A DNA stretch of 38,883 nucleotides from a bacterium (lineage in GTDB: Bacteria > Bacillota_I > Bacilli_A > RF39 > UBA660). The notes below the pieces were generated by a model that searched no databases, had not been told where the DNA came from, and saw only the letters and a list, made by a program, of their open reading frames with translations. Positions 22,508-31,044 of this stretch are shown here, one piece after another; positions within the stretch are counted from its first letter, which is position 1; each line of letters begins with the position of its first letter. Both the position numbers and the translations under genes were made by a program. The stretch is from NCBI GenBank assembly GCA_029012525.1, contig JAQXMG010000012.1, positions 1-38,883 of the forward strand. Direction: 5' to 3'.

Positions 22508-23075
22508 TTAATACTATTTCTTTTACTCTTTCATAATCTTCTTCTTTAGTATTACTTTCAATTACATAATCATAATAAATAGATTTTTCTATTTCATAAA
22601 GGGCTTTGTCAAGTCTTTCTTTTATTTTATCTTCACTATCTGATTTTCTATTTCTAAGTCTTTGTTCAAGTTCAAAAAAACTTTTTGGTTTAATAAAGAT
22701 AAGAATTGCTTCAGGAAAATTTTTTTTAATTTTTAAAGCTCCATCAACATCTATTTCTAAAATAACATTAATACCATGTTCTAATTTTTCTATAACTTCA
22801 CTTTTTAATGTTCCATAATAAATACCATTATAAACTTCAGTGTATTCAAAAAAGTTATCTTTTTTTATATTTTCTTTAAATTCTTCTAAACTTACAAAGT
22901 AATATTCATTGCCATTTTCTTCAAGTTTGTTTGTTTTTTCATCAATCCTTGGTTTTCTTGTTGTCATAGAAATTGAATACCAAAAATTATTATTTTTTTC
23001 AACTAATCTTTTTCTAATAGTACTTTTTCCAACACCAGAAGGTCCTGATATTATAATTAATTTTCCATTTTTCAT
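22491..23075 (-). CDS. gmk: Guanylate kinase
   Basis: Gmk phosphorylates GMP and dGMP with ATP, feeding GTP, dGTP and alarmone pools. The 194-residue product has the P-loop ISGPSGVGKST (residues 9-19), the GMP-binding SMTTRKPR segment near 36-43 with ENGNEYYFVS, VILEIDVDGALKIK near 104, and the lid RLRNRKSDSEDKIKERL near 138-154. It lies antisense between rnc and smc, where it is not usually found. In many Bacillota gmk precedes rpoZ; no rpoZ is seen here. Confidence 0.96.
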   Translation of the reverse strand: MKNGKLIIISGPSGVGKSTIRKRLVEKNNNFWYSISMTTRKPRIDEKTNKLEENGNEYYFVSLEEFKENIKKDNFFEYTEVYNGIYYGTLKSEVIEKLEHGINVILEIDVDGALKIKKNFPEAILIFIKPKSFFELEQRLRNRKSDSEDKIKERLDKALYEIEKSIYYDYVIESNTKEEDYERVKEIVLKKVEN

Positions 23076-23092
23076 TTCATCACCTTAAATAA

Positions 23093-23121
23093 ATTATAAA
23101 GTAAGATTAAAAAAACATCAA
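23093..23121 (-). promoter_or_regulatory. Predicted promoter for gmk
   Basis: On the minus strand TTGATG (23121-23116) and TATAAT (23098-23093) are 17 bases apart. The ribosome binding site AAGGTGAT follows. Confidence 0.75.
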
Positions 23122-23180
23122 GAAAACTTTGATAAATTGCTTTATAGTTAAAATAAACTCTTTTTAAATTTTAATATATT

Positions 23181-23189
23181 TGTTATAAT
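23181..23189 (+). promoter_or_regulatory. Extended -10 promoter for smc
   Basis: TGT followed by TATAAT (23184-23189); no clear -35. The smc ribosome binding site GAAGGTG begins 15 bases later. Confidence 0.55.
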
Positions 23190-23216
23190 TGTATATGAAC
23201 GTAGAAGGTGAAACTT

Positions 23217-26150
23217 ATGTATTTAAAAGAAATAAAGATATCTGGTTTTAAATCATTTGCAGATAAAATTAATTTGAGTTTAGACGATAATATTACTTGT
23301 ATTGTTGGTCCTAATGGAAGTGGTAAAAGTAATATAATAGATGCGGTTAGGTGGGTTTTAGGAGAACAATCTATTAAAAATTTACGTGGTTCTTCTAATA
23401 TGACAGATGTTATTTTTGCGGGTAGTAAAAGTAGAAATCCTCTTAATTTAGCAAGTGTTTCTTTAGTATTTGATAATAGTGATTCTTATTTAAAAGTGCC
23501 TTATACAGAAATATGTATAACAAGAAAAGTATATCGTAGTGGTGAAAATGAATACTATATAAACAATGAAAGATGCAGATTAAAAGATATAAACGATTTA
23601 TTCTTAGATAGTGGTATGGGTAAATATGCTTTTAATATCATATCTCAAGGAGAAGTTGAAAAAGTAATAAGTGATTCACCACTTGATCGTAGGGTTATAT
23701 TTGAAGAAGCTGCAGGAGTTTTAAAATATAAAAAAAGAAAAGAAGAAGCATTAAAAAAACTTGATAGAACAAATGATAACTTAAATAGAGTATCAGATAT
23801 TATAAATGAATTAGAAAAAGAAATAACACCTCTTGAAGAACAAAGTATTAAAGCAAAAAAATATTTAGATATAAAAGAAAAATTAGAAAAAGTTGAAGTT
23901 GCCCTAATAGCAAATGATTTAGATAAACTAGATTTAGTATATAAAAAAACAGAACAAGAAATAGCTAAACTTCAACAAGAAATAATAGAATTAAATACTA
24001 AAAATACAAGTGATGATGTTTCTTTAGTTAAGAAAAAAGAAGAATTAAACAAATTAAAAGATGAAATAGTTATATTAAATAATCAATATTTATCTTTAAC
24101 CAAAGAAGAAGAAAGAATTAATGGTGAAAGAAATATTATAAAAGAAAGAAGTAAATATAGTGCAAATGATATTAAAATTCATGAAAATATTTCAAACTTA
24201 CAAGAAGAAGTTTTTTCACTTAATAATAAACTGTTATCTTTAAAAAGTGATATCGATATAACTAATGATAATTTAATTAATTTAAAAAATGATAAAGAAA
24301 AAATAAATGAAGATTTGAAAGAAAAAACAAATAATGTTAATAAATATGAAATAGAAATATATAATAAGCAAAAAGAATTAACTAACTTAGAATATAAAAT
24401 AAAATCTTTAGAAGGTTATCTTTTAGAAGGAGGAAGTACTAATTCTAATGTTAAAAGACTACTTTCTTGTAAAAGTATAAAAGGTATTCATAATACAATT
24501 GCATCTTTAGTTAACACTAATGAAGAATATGCAACAGCTTTAGATGTTGCTTTAGGAGGTTCAAAAGATTATTTAGTTGTTGATAATTCAGAAGTTGCTA
24601 AAACTGCAATTAATTATTTAAAAGAAAACAATCTAGGAAGAGTAACTTTTTATCCACTTGATGTAATTAAACCTCGTTATATAGAAGAAGAAATAGTAAG
24701 ACTTTTAAAAAAAGAAGAAGGATTTATTGATGTATTATCTAATCTTGTTTCATATGATTATAAATACTCTAATATTATAAATAATAGATTAGGTAATATC
24801 TTACTTGTAAAAACAATTGACAATGCTAATGAAATCGGAAGAAAAACCAAAAATAAATTTGTTATAGTAACACTTAGTGGTGAAATAATTAATGTTGGAG
24901 GCTCAATTACAGGTGGTTCTATAAAACAAAAAAGTATTATAAGTGAAAAATATGAATTACAAAATTTAATTAATAGAAAAGAAGATTTAGCATATGAAAT
25001 TAAAACTTTAGAAGAAAAACAAAATAGTTTAAACGAAGAAAGACAAAAAGTACAAGAAGAAGTTATTGTAAAAGAAAAGGAAAAATTACTTCTTGATGAA
25101 GAAATAAAAACTAAAGAAGAAAATTATAATAATGTTAAATTATCTCTAGATCAAAAGAATTTAGAACTTAATAATTTAAAAGATTTAGTTGAAGATAACA
25201 TAACTAAAGAAGAAGAAGAAATAACAAAAAAATATTTTGATGTATTAAACAAAAAAGAAGAACTTGGTAAAAAAGTTATGATTACAACTAAAGAAAAAGA
25301 AAAATTAGAGCAAGAAATAGAAAAAATCCAAGCTAATTTTAGATTAAGTAGTTCCAATATTCATAATAAAGAACAAGAATTAAAAGAATTAGAAATAAAA
25401 AATACCAGAAATAGTATCAGAATGGATAGTTTGCTTAATACTTTAAGTGATACTTATGAGATGACTTTTGAAAAAGCAAAAAAAGACTATATTTTAGAAG
25501 AGGATGAAGATTTAGCAAGAAAAAAGGTTAATGATTATAAAAAAATTATCAAAGATATTGGAGAAGTTAACACATCATCAATTGATGAATATGATAGAGT
25601 TAAAAAAAGATATGATTTTTTAACAAAGCAAAGTGAAGATTTAAAAGATGCAATAACAACACTTTTATCTATTATTGATGAACTTGATGAAGTAATGAAA
25701 ACTGAGTTTATTAAGACATTTAAAGAAATAGAAATAGAATTTGATAAAGTATTTAAAGATTTATTTGGTGGAGGAAGTGCCAAACTTACTCTAACTGATA
25801 AAGATAATATCTTAGAAACAGGTATTGATATAAATGTAACCCCACCTGGTAAAAAAGTATCTGCTATATCTCTTTTATCGGGAGGAGAAAAATCATTAAC
25901 TGCGATAAGTTTACTTTTTGCAATACTTAATATTAAAAGAGTACCTTTTTGTTTATTTGATGAAATTGAGGCAGCACTTGATGAAGTTAATGTTTCTAAG
26001 GTTGGAGAGTATTGTAGTAAATATGTAGGTAAAACACAACTTATTATTATTACTCATAAGAAAAAAACTATGGAATACGCTAATACTTTATATGGTATTA
26101 CAATGCAAGAATCAGGAGTTAGTAAACTTGTTAGTGTAAAGCTTGTATAA
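23217..26150 (+). CDS. smc: Chromosome segregation protein SMC, short-armed
   Basis: SMC, with ScpA and ScpB, organises and separates sister chromosomes. ATG 23217 is chosen because GAAGGTG lies just before it. It yields 977 residues beginning MYLKEIKISGFKSFADK. Walker A is GPNGSGKS at residues 31-38. The hinge lies at about 400-565 (ALDVALGGSKDYLVV and GGSITGGS). The ABC signature LLSGGEKSLTA is near 883 and Walker B FCLFDEIEAALDE near 910. The two coiled-coil arms are each only about 220-240 residues. Typical bacterial SMC is near 1,180 residues, so each arm is about 100 shorter, while both heads and the hinge are complete. A hairpin follows the stop; ftsY, its common neighbour, is absent. 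Confidence 0.97.
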   Translation: MYLKEIKISGFKSFADKINLSLDDNITCIVGPNGSGKSNIIDAVRWVLGEQSIKNLRGSSNMTDVIFAGSKSRNPLNLASVSLVFDNSDSYLKVPYTEICITRKVYRSGENEYYINNERCRLKDINDLFLDSGMGKYAFNIISQGEVEKVISDSPLDRRVIFEEAAGVLKYKKRKEEALKKLDRTNDNLNRVSDIINELEKEITPLEEQSIKAKKYLDIKEKLEKVEVALIANDLDKLDLVYKKTEQEIAKLQQEIIELNTKNTSDDVSLVKKKEELNKLKDEIVILNNQYLSLTKEEERINGERNIIKERSKYSANDIKIHENISNLQEEVFSLNNKLLSLKSDIDITNDNLINLKNDKEKINEDLKEKTNNVNKYEIEIYNKQKELTNLEYKIKSLEGYLLEGGSTNSNVKRLLSCKSIKGIHNTIASLVNTNEEYATALDVALGGSKDYLVVDNSEVAKTAINYLKENNLGRVTFYPLDVIKPRYIEEEIVRLLKKEEGFIDVLSNLVSYDYKYSNIINNRLGNILLVKTIDNANEIGRKTKNKFVIVTLSGEIINVGGSITGGSIKQKSIISEKYELQNLINRKEDLAYEIKTLEEKQNSLNEERQKVQEEVIVKEKEKLLLDEEIKTKEENYNNVKLSLDQKNLELNNLKDLVEDNITKEEEEITKKYFDVLNKKEELGKKVMITTKEKEKLEQEIEKIQANFRLSSSNIHNKEQELKELEIKNTRNSIRMDSLLNTLSDTYEMTFEKAKKDYILEEDEDLARKKVNDYKKIIKDIGEVNTSSIDEYDRVKKRYDFLTKQSEDLKDAITTLLSIIDELDEVMKTEFIKTFKEIEIEFDKVFKDLFGGGSAKLTLTDKDNILETGIDINVTPPGKKVSAISLLSGGEKSLTAISLLFAILNIKRVPFCLFDEIEAALDEVNVSKVGEYCSKYVGKTQLIIITHKKKTMEYANTLYGITMQESGVSKLVSVKLV

Positions 26151-26173
26151 AGATGCCTTAGGGTGTCTTTTTT
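26150..26173 (+). terminator. Terminator after smc
   Basis: AAGATGCC and GGTGTCTT form an 8-bp stem with two G-T pairs around TTAG, and a T run follows. It overlaps the last base of the smc stop. Confidence 0.65.
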
Positions 26174-26182
26174 ATGCTTTTA

Positions 26183-26211
26183 TTTACAAAAAATAGTTAT
26201 ATTGCTATAAT
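26183..26211 (+). promoter_or_regulatory. Promoter left in front of a broken toxin-like gene
   Basis: TTTACA at 26183-26188 and TATAAT at 26206-26211 are 17 bases apart, with TGC before the -10. AGAGGA at 26224-26229 and an ATG at 26241 follow, so the signals are intact though the gene is not. Confidence 0.6.
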
Positions 26212-26301
26212 AAAATTATAGTTAGAGGAATGTGAAAATTATGGAAAAAGAAAAATAGAATATTACACATTAAGACCAAATTTAAAACAAGTATATGGTA
26301 A

Positions 26302-26563
26302 GAAGTATTACAGTTAGATGATGATATTGAAGGACAATTTGCCTGGGGAGATTATATCAGAGATGATGCAGAACAAGCATTAAAAGAATGGAAAATTAAA
26401 ATTTATAGTAGTGATCCAATAAAACAAGGTTCATTTGTCTCAACATCTTATATTCAAGCAGAAGAATATGCTGGTGGTAGGGGCAATAAAGTATATGAAA
26501 AAATAGTACCATTAAATGAAGTTGCCTGGATTAACGGAGACGAAGGGCAATATGCTAGAGTAC
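26302..26563 (+). repeat. Direct repeat block A, copy 1
   Basis: About 260 bases nearly identical (roughly 95 percent by eye) to 29008-29267. It encodes the ADP-ribosyltransferase-like module starting EVLQLDDDIEGQF. Confidence 0.9.
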
Positions 26564-27306
26564 AACCAAATGTATTAACTGTTACAAATTCTCAACAAGG
26601 AGTAAAATTGTCTATTGCAAAAGAACAAAATAATTCAAATATAAACAATGTTAATAATGTGAGCCAAGAAACGATAGATAAATATGAAAATGCTAAAGAA
26701 ACTATTGATAGAAAGACATTATTAGAAGTGGCTGATACACTAGAAATTTATTTTAAGAAAGGCGCTATTGTTACAATAGATGAAAATATGTCAAAAAGAG
26801 CAGGTAATAATAAAACGCCTAAAATAATAGATGTTTCTAGTTTTGACAAAACAGGAAATTTAGAAATTCTGACACGAGAAGTTAATGATTTAGCTAAGGA
26901 AATGTATTCAAATAATCAAAACAGATATACACTTGTTGAAAATATTGATACAAATACAAATTTTGAATTAGGAAATTTAGGCATAGATAAAACTTTTTCT
27001 AAAAATGTCCCATTTGAAAAATTACCAACTTATAATAAATTGAAAGAAATTGGAGAGCAAGGATTATATTATAAAACCTCTTATGATGCAAATAAAAAAG
27101 ATGGTATTAAATATCATCATTTTTTAACGCCAGTAAAAGCGATAAATACAGAAGGTAATGCGTTTATTAGAACTGTTGTTAAAGAATACACAAAGGACAT
27201 TGGACAAAATAACAAGTTTTATTATCATCAAATAGAATATTTAGATAATAGAAAAGGGATTACCGATACGAGCCATATAGGTAATCGTACTTTTGGTAAT
27301 CCCTTA

Positions 27307-27660
27307 ACTGACAACATTATAACAAATAACAACGAAAATGTCAAATTGCCTACTGCTATCAGTAATAATAATATGCAAAATAATGAAAATAATACAATAA
27401 AATCGTCTAAAACAAGTAATCCTTTAGAAATATCAAAACTAACTAAAGAAGATGCAAATACAACTCCATTACTTCCTAAAAGAACATATCAAAAAGGAGA
27501 TGGAGAAAGTAGTTTTTATAGTAATATAACTGAAAAATCAAAATTCTTAAATGAAGATTTAAGAAAAATGATGAAAGATGAAGAAAACATAGAGTATTAT
27601 AAAGAAATAACAAATAAAGATACACTAGAAAAAGCATATGAAAAACTACAAGAAGGTGGA
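27307..27660 (+). repeat. Direct repeat block B, copy 1
   Basis: 354 bases, the same length as 29887-30240 and highly similar throughout. It encodes TDNII, an Asn-rich linker, and LPKRTYQKGDGESSFY through EKLQEGG. Confidence 0.9.
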
Positions 27661-28019
27661 ATGGAAGAAACTGCGAAATGGTTTAATAAAGATGTTGAAA
27701 AAGGAAATATATCTGCAGTAGATGTAACAGAAGGCTGGATTCTTTTAAAACAATATCAAGATGCAGGAGATTATCTAAGTGCAGTAGAAGTAGCCAAAAG
27801 AATGCGTGATATTGGAACAAAAGCTGGTCAAACAGTTCAAGCATTTAATATCATGAATAGACTAACTCCTGAGGGTATGGTTTATTATGCACAAAGTGAA
27901 CTATCTGAAGCATATAACAAGATGGTAAAAAACAAAACAAAAAAATGGATAGACCAAAATATCAATAAGTTCGACTTAAATCCAAATGAAGTTAAATTTA
28001 TCATGGATACTATGAATGA

Positions 28020-28187
28020 AGTGAAAGATATGCAGAAGGTCTTTATATGGACTATCTTAAAGAACAAAATAAGCAATTAAAAAGCGTATTAGATGAAATA
28101 AGAGATAGAGCAACAATAAGATTAGCGAGATTAGAAAACGAGCCTGATTATTGTAAATGGTTTTTAGAAGGATATGACAGGGACTAA
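28020..28187 (+). pseudogene. Out-of-frame remnant after copy 1
   Basis: While the copy 1 frame drifts into a non-matching end, an overlapping frame reads RYAEGLYMDYLKEQNKQLK and ends DYCKWFLEGYDRD before a TAA at 28185. It has a helical, protein-like composition, no credible start or ribosome binding site, and opens directly after a TGA at 28017. It is either the frameshifted end of copy 1 or a scrap of another gene joined by deletion. Confidence 0.4.
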
Positions 28188-30291
28188 TACAAATGGTTGG
28201 TTAGATAAATTAACTGATAAAGAAATAAGCAAGATAAGTAGTAAAATAGTTAAGAAGATAGCAAAAAGTGGTTACTCATTTGTTGGTGAAGCAAGTGAGG
28301 AAGCATTAGCAGAAATACTAAATCCAATTATTAAAAATATGAGTTATACAGAGGGAGAAACAATTGATTGGAATGCCGTTGTAGAAAGTGCTATTGTTGG
28401 TGGATTAACTGGACAAATTCTAAATGCACCAAGCGACTTTTCATCTCAAACCATTGATAATTATAGTGGACAAATTATTTCTAATAATAATCAAATAACA
28501 AATGTCAACGAGCAATCAAATAACAATCAAATAGGTTCAAACAATCAACAAAACACAAATAACATCACTGAAAATATAACTACTGAAGTAAACAAAGTAG
28601 AAACACAAATCGCTAACAATGAAATATCACAAGAATTAGCAACAAAATCATTAAGTGAATTAAAAAATGATTTAAATATATTAAAAACATGGCAAGAATC
28701 ACAAAAAGTAAAAGAAACCAATGCTATCAATAAGGAACAAGTAAAAGTTATTGATGATTTGGTTAATAAGGTTGAAAATTTAGAAAAACAAGTAAGTGGT
28801 AAAGAAGTAAAATTACCTACTACAACTAATCAAGATAATATTAATTTGCCTATTAATACCAATCAAATTAATATACAAAATCAAGAACTAGATAATAGTT
28901 CTTTTAATTTAAAACAAAATCAACTTGAAATAATCCAAAAAAATAATCCAATGACAGATGATTACCATGTAGGAATAAGAAATGTTAATGATATTAAAAC
29001 ATGGGAAGAAGTATTACAGTTAGATGATGATATTGAAGGACAATTTGCATGGGGAGATTATACCAGAGATGATGCAGAACAAGCATTAAAAGAAGGGAAA
29101 ATTAAAATTTATAGTAGTAATCCAATAAAACAAGGTTCATTTGTATCAACATCTTATATTCAAGCAGAAGAATATGCTGGTGGTAGGGGTAATAAAGTAT
29201 ATGAAAAAATAGTACCATTAAACGAAGTGGCTTGGATTAATGGAGATGAGGGGCAATATGCTAAAGTGAATAACATTCCAATAAAACAAACAAAAGGGAA
29301 TATACCAATTAATAAGGATTTATTAAATAAATATAATAGTGTAAAAGAAATTTTTAATAATGAATCAAATAATTATGATGGAAATGTAAAAGTAAAAAAT
29401 GATATTATTGAACTTCATGGCGTAGACATTGACAATTTGTCTTCAAATGAAACAAAAAAATATGCGAAAGAAATATTCAAAAAATATAACTCTACAAATG
29501 TTTTTATAAACAATAATAATAAAATAACAGTTACATTAGGTGGTATAGAAGAAAGTATTAATAAAATATTTGCTAGTAAGACACAAAGAAATCTTTTAAA
29601 AGAACATTTATTAGTTTTTTCTGATTTAGGAGATATAATTGAACATGCTACTTTAGTCAATCAAAATAGAGAAATAAAAGATAGAAATAACATAAATTTG
29701 TGGAATTATTATTTTGATGGCTTAACTATAAACGACAAAAAATATAGTTTAGAATTTGATGTAAGGTCTATGCAAGATGGAACAAATCAATATAGAGTTC
29801 AACGATTGGAACAAAAAAAATCGATATCTCAACTCGGAGCATCAGTAAATAATACTAACACCGACCGAGCTTTCGAGACATCGATTACTGACAACATTAT
29901 AGCAAATAACAACGAAAATGTCAAATTGCCTCCTGCTATTAATAATAATAATATGCAAAATAATGAAAACAATACAGTTAAATTGCCTAAAGCAAGTAAT
30001 CCTTTAGAAATATCAAAATTAAACAAAGAAGATGCAAATACGACGTCTCCTCTTCCTAAAAGAACATATCAAAAAGGAGATGGAGAAAGTAGTTTTTATA
30101 ACAATATAACTGAAAAATCAAAATTCTTAAATGAAGATTTAAGAGAAATGATGAAAGATGAAGAAACCATAAAATATTATCAGGAAATAACAAATAAAGA
30201 TACTCTAGAAAAAGCATATGAGAAACTACAAGAAGTTGGGATAAATTGTATGAGTATGCTTGCGTTTATTATAGACAACATGGCAATTTAG
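28174..30291 (+). CDS. Chimeric polymorphic-toxin/polyvalent-like protein, copy 2 (probably broken at both ends)
   Basis: An open frame of 705 codons. Residues 1-90 resemble the glycine-rich helical segment before toxin domains in Bacillota polymorphic toxins (FVGEASEEALAEILNPI, AIVGGLTGQIL). An Asn/Gln-rich linker and a short coiled coil (about 130-210) follow. Then come YHVGIRNVNDIKTWEE with block A2 (from base 29008, ADP-ribosyltransferase-like), module M2 (about 29380-29820, ending YRVQRLEQ, nuclease-like) and block B2 (29887-30240). The last 18 residues are out of frame with the helicase-associated sequence that begins at 30237. The ATG has AGAAGGA only one base away, too close, and the N-terminus starts mid-domain, so the 5' part is probably lost. 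Blocks A2 and B2 are near-identical to those of copy 1; the modules between them differ. Confidence 0.5.
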   Translation: MTGTNTNGWLDKLTDKEISKISSKIVKKIAKSGYSFVGEASEEALAEILNPIIKNMSYTEGETIDWNAVVESAIVGGLTGQILNAPSDFSSQTIDNYSGQIISNNNQITNVNEQSNNNQIGSNNQQNTNNITENITTEVNKVETQIANNEISQELATKSLSELKNDLNILKTWQESQKVKETNAINKEQVKVIDDLVNKVENLEKQVSGKEVKLPTTTNQDNINLPINTNQINIQNQELDNSSFNLKQNQLEIIQKNNPMTDDYHVGIRNVNDIKTWEEVLQLDDDIEGQFAWGDYTRDDAEQALKEGKIKIYSSNPIKQGSFVSTSYIQAEEYAGGRGNKVYEKIVPLNEVAWINGDEGQYAKVNNIPIKQTKGNIPINKDLLNKYNSVKEIFNNESNNYDGNVKVKNDIIELHGVDIDNLSSNETKKYAKEIFKKYNSTNVFINNNNKITVTLGGIEESINKIFASKTQRNLLKEHLLVFSDLGDIIEHATLVNQNREIKDRNNINLWNYYFDGLTINDKKYSLEFDVRSMQDGTNQYRVQRLEQKKSISQLGASVNNTNTDRAFETSITDNIIANNNENVKLPPAINNNNMQNNENNTVKLPKASNPLEISKLNKEDANTTSPLPKRTYQKGDGESSFYNNITEKSKFLNEDLREMMKDEETIKYYQEITNKDTLEKAYEKLQEVGINCMSMLAFIIDNMAI
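29008..29267 (+). repeat. Direct repeat block A, copy 2
   Basis: Second copy, 2,706 bases downstream of the first. Differences are mostly silent (for example GCC/GCA, AAC/AAT). The codon GAA before it is the stop TAA in copy 1. Confidence 0.9.
29887..30240 (+). repeat. Direct repeat block B, copy 2
   Basis: Second copy, offset 2,580 bases from the first. Similarity stops abruptly at 30240; the following sequence is unrelated to that after copy 1. Confidence 0.9.
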
Positions 30292-30719
30292 AAGTTCCAA
30301 ATTCATTTAAAACTAATAATGGCTATGAAGAAGATGAAAATGGGGAAATAAGACTTGGAGAATGGATTGTAAACCAAAGACAAAGAACATCACCAGAAAG
30401 CGAACGTGGCCAGTTATTATCAAAAATTGGGATGCGTTTTGAAGAAAAAAGAAAAAATAGAGATTTAATAACCAATATCTGTAATGAAAATAATGTAGAT
30501 ACTAAATTAAACAAAAATACTATAAATAGAATTCCATATCGAGAATTTATGTCAAAGATAGAATTTTTAAAAGAAAAAAATATTTCTTTATTAGATAAAA
30601 CAGGAAAACTTCATGAAATATTTAGTATGAGTAATACTAATATGAAACAAAAATATAATATTACTTTAGAGGAACTTATTGATAATTATTATATTAAAGG
30701 AAAGGAAAAAGGTAATTAA
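30237..30719 (+). pseudogene. Helicase-associated (HA) domain fragment
   Basis: The frame from TGG 30237 reads WDKLYEYACVYYRQHGNLEV, then KTNNGYEEDENGEIRLGEWI, then NQRQRTSPESERGQLLSKIGM. This is the helicase-associated repeat: an aromatic helix, HGNLEVP, LGEWI, NQR, IGM. After it come about 90 residues of unknown helical sequence ending YYIKGKEKGN. HA repeats normally sit at the C-terminus of SNF2-type helicases or of modular phage and plasmid proteins. No helicase part precedes it: its first codons overlap the last bases of block B2 in another frame, so it was joined there by deletion or recombination. There is no ATG with a ribosome binding site. Confidence 0.75.
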
Positions 30720-30720
30720 T

Positions 30721-31015
30721 ATGTTTTTAGAAAAGTATTTAAATGAATTTTATTTTGATATGGTTCTTTATAATTATGAAGAGAGTTATCTTAATAGTAT
30801 TGACGAAGAAAACTTTATAAAAATATATGAAGTGTTTAAAAAATATAGTTTTTATTATATTAATGATATTATTTTAAAATATTTAGAAATATTTTAAATG
30901 AATGAAGAAAATATTATAAATGAAATTATTTCGTTAAAAAAAAGAACTTGGAGATGACTTTGTTAATATTATAGGAAATAACCTTACTTATTTAGAAAAA
31001 ATTGTTAATAACTAA
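30721..31015 (+). pseudogene. Small unknown gene broken by a stop and a frameshift
   Basis: From ATG 30721 (site AAAGG just upstream) a 58-residue frame reads MFLEKYLNEFYFDMVLYNYE and stops with TAA at 30895. The next codon is an in-frame ATG (30898) continuing NEENIINEIISLKK, then TGA. Skipping one A in the run of eight at 30936-30943 restores a frame reading ELGDDFVNIIGNNLTYLEKI to a TAA at 31013. Reading through both breaks gives one coherent helical protein of about 97 residues that ends at a terminator, so I take it as one decayed gene. Two separate tiny genes are the alternative. Function unknown. Confidence 0.5.
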
Positions 31016-31044
31016 AAAGATTCACAAAATAATGTGAATCTTTT
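31015..31044. terminator. Bidirectional terminator between the island and def
   Basis: A perfect 12-bp stem (AAAAGATTCACA with TGTGAATCTTTT) and loop AAATAA. A and T tracts on both sides let it work on both strands; the def stop codon begins at its edge. Confidence 0.85.

Larger units (their letters stand above)
26241..28080 (+). pseudogene. Decayed polyvalent/toxin-like protein, copy 1 (blocks A1, nuclease-like module M1, B1 and a helical tail)
   Basis: The frame from ATG 26241 stops after five codons, resumes one base out of register, and the main frame opens only after a TAA at 26299-26301. In copy 2 that codon is GAA. From 26302 the frame is open to 28080. In order it encodes: block A (26302-26563), an ADP-ribosyltransferase-like module with GSFVSTSYIQAEEYAGG and AWINGDEGQYA; module M1 (about 26690-27260) ending YYHQIEYLD, resembling the BECR-type nuclease-like domains at the ends of polyvalent proteins; block B (27307-27660) with LPKRTYQKGDGESSFY; and a helical part with AGQTVQAFNIMNRLTPEG, known from large polyvalent proteins of phages and conjugative elements. 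The frame then breaks near 28026. Family names are from memory and tentative; decay is directly visible. Confidence 0.7.

Noticed and set aside
24000..25783. Minus-strand frames inside smc
   Set aside because: They mirror the Lys/Glu-rich coiled coil as Phe/Ser/Leu-rich sequence; no real gene signals.
28500..28930. Asn/Gln-rich repeats as a possible CRISPR array or prion-like repeat
   Set aside because: There are no regular repeat-spacer units at DNA level; it is a low-complexity linker in an AT-rich gene.
28545..30026. Minus-strand frames in the toxin island
   Set aside because: They are antisense to the repeat blocks and linkers; hydrophobic runs come from Asn/Lys-rich codons read backward.
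26151..31015. Insertion sequence or intact prophage at the accessory island
   Set aside because: No transposase, integrase, terminal inverted repeats or structural phage genes are visible; only module fragments remain.
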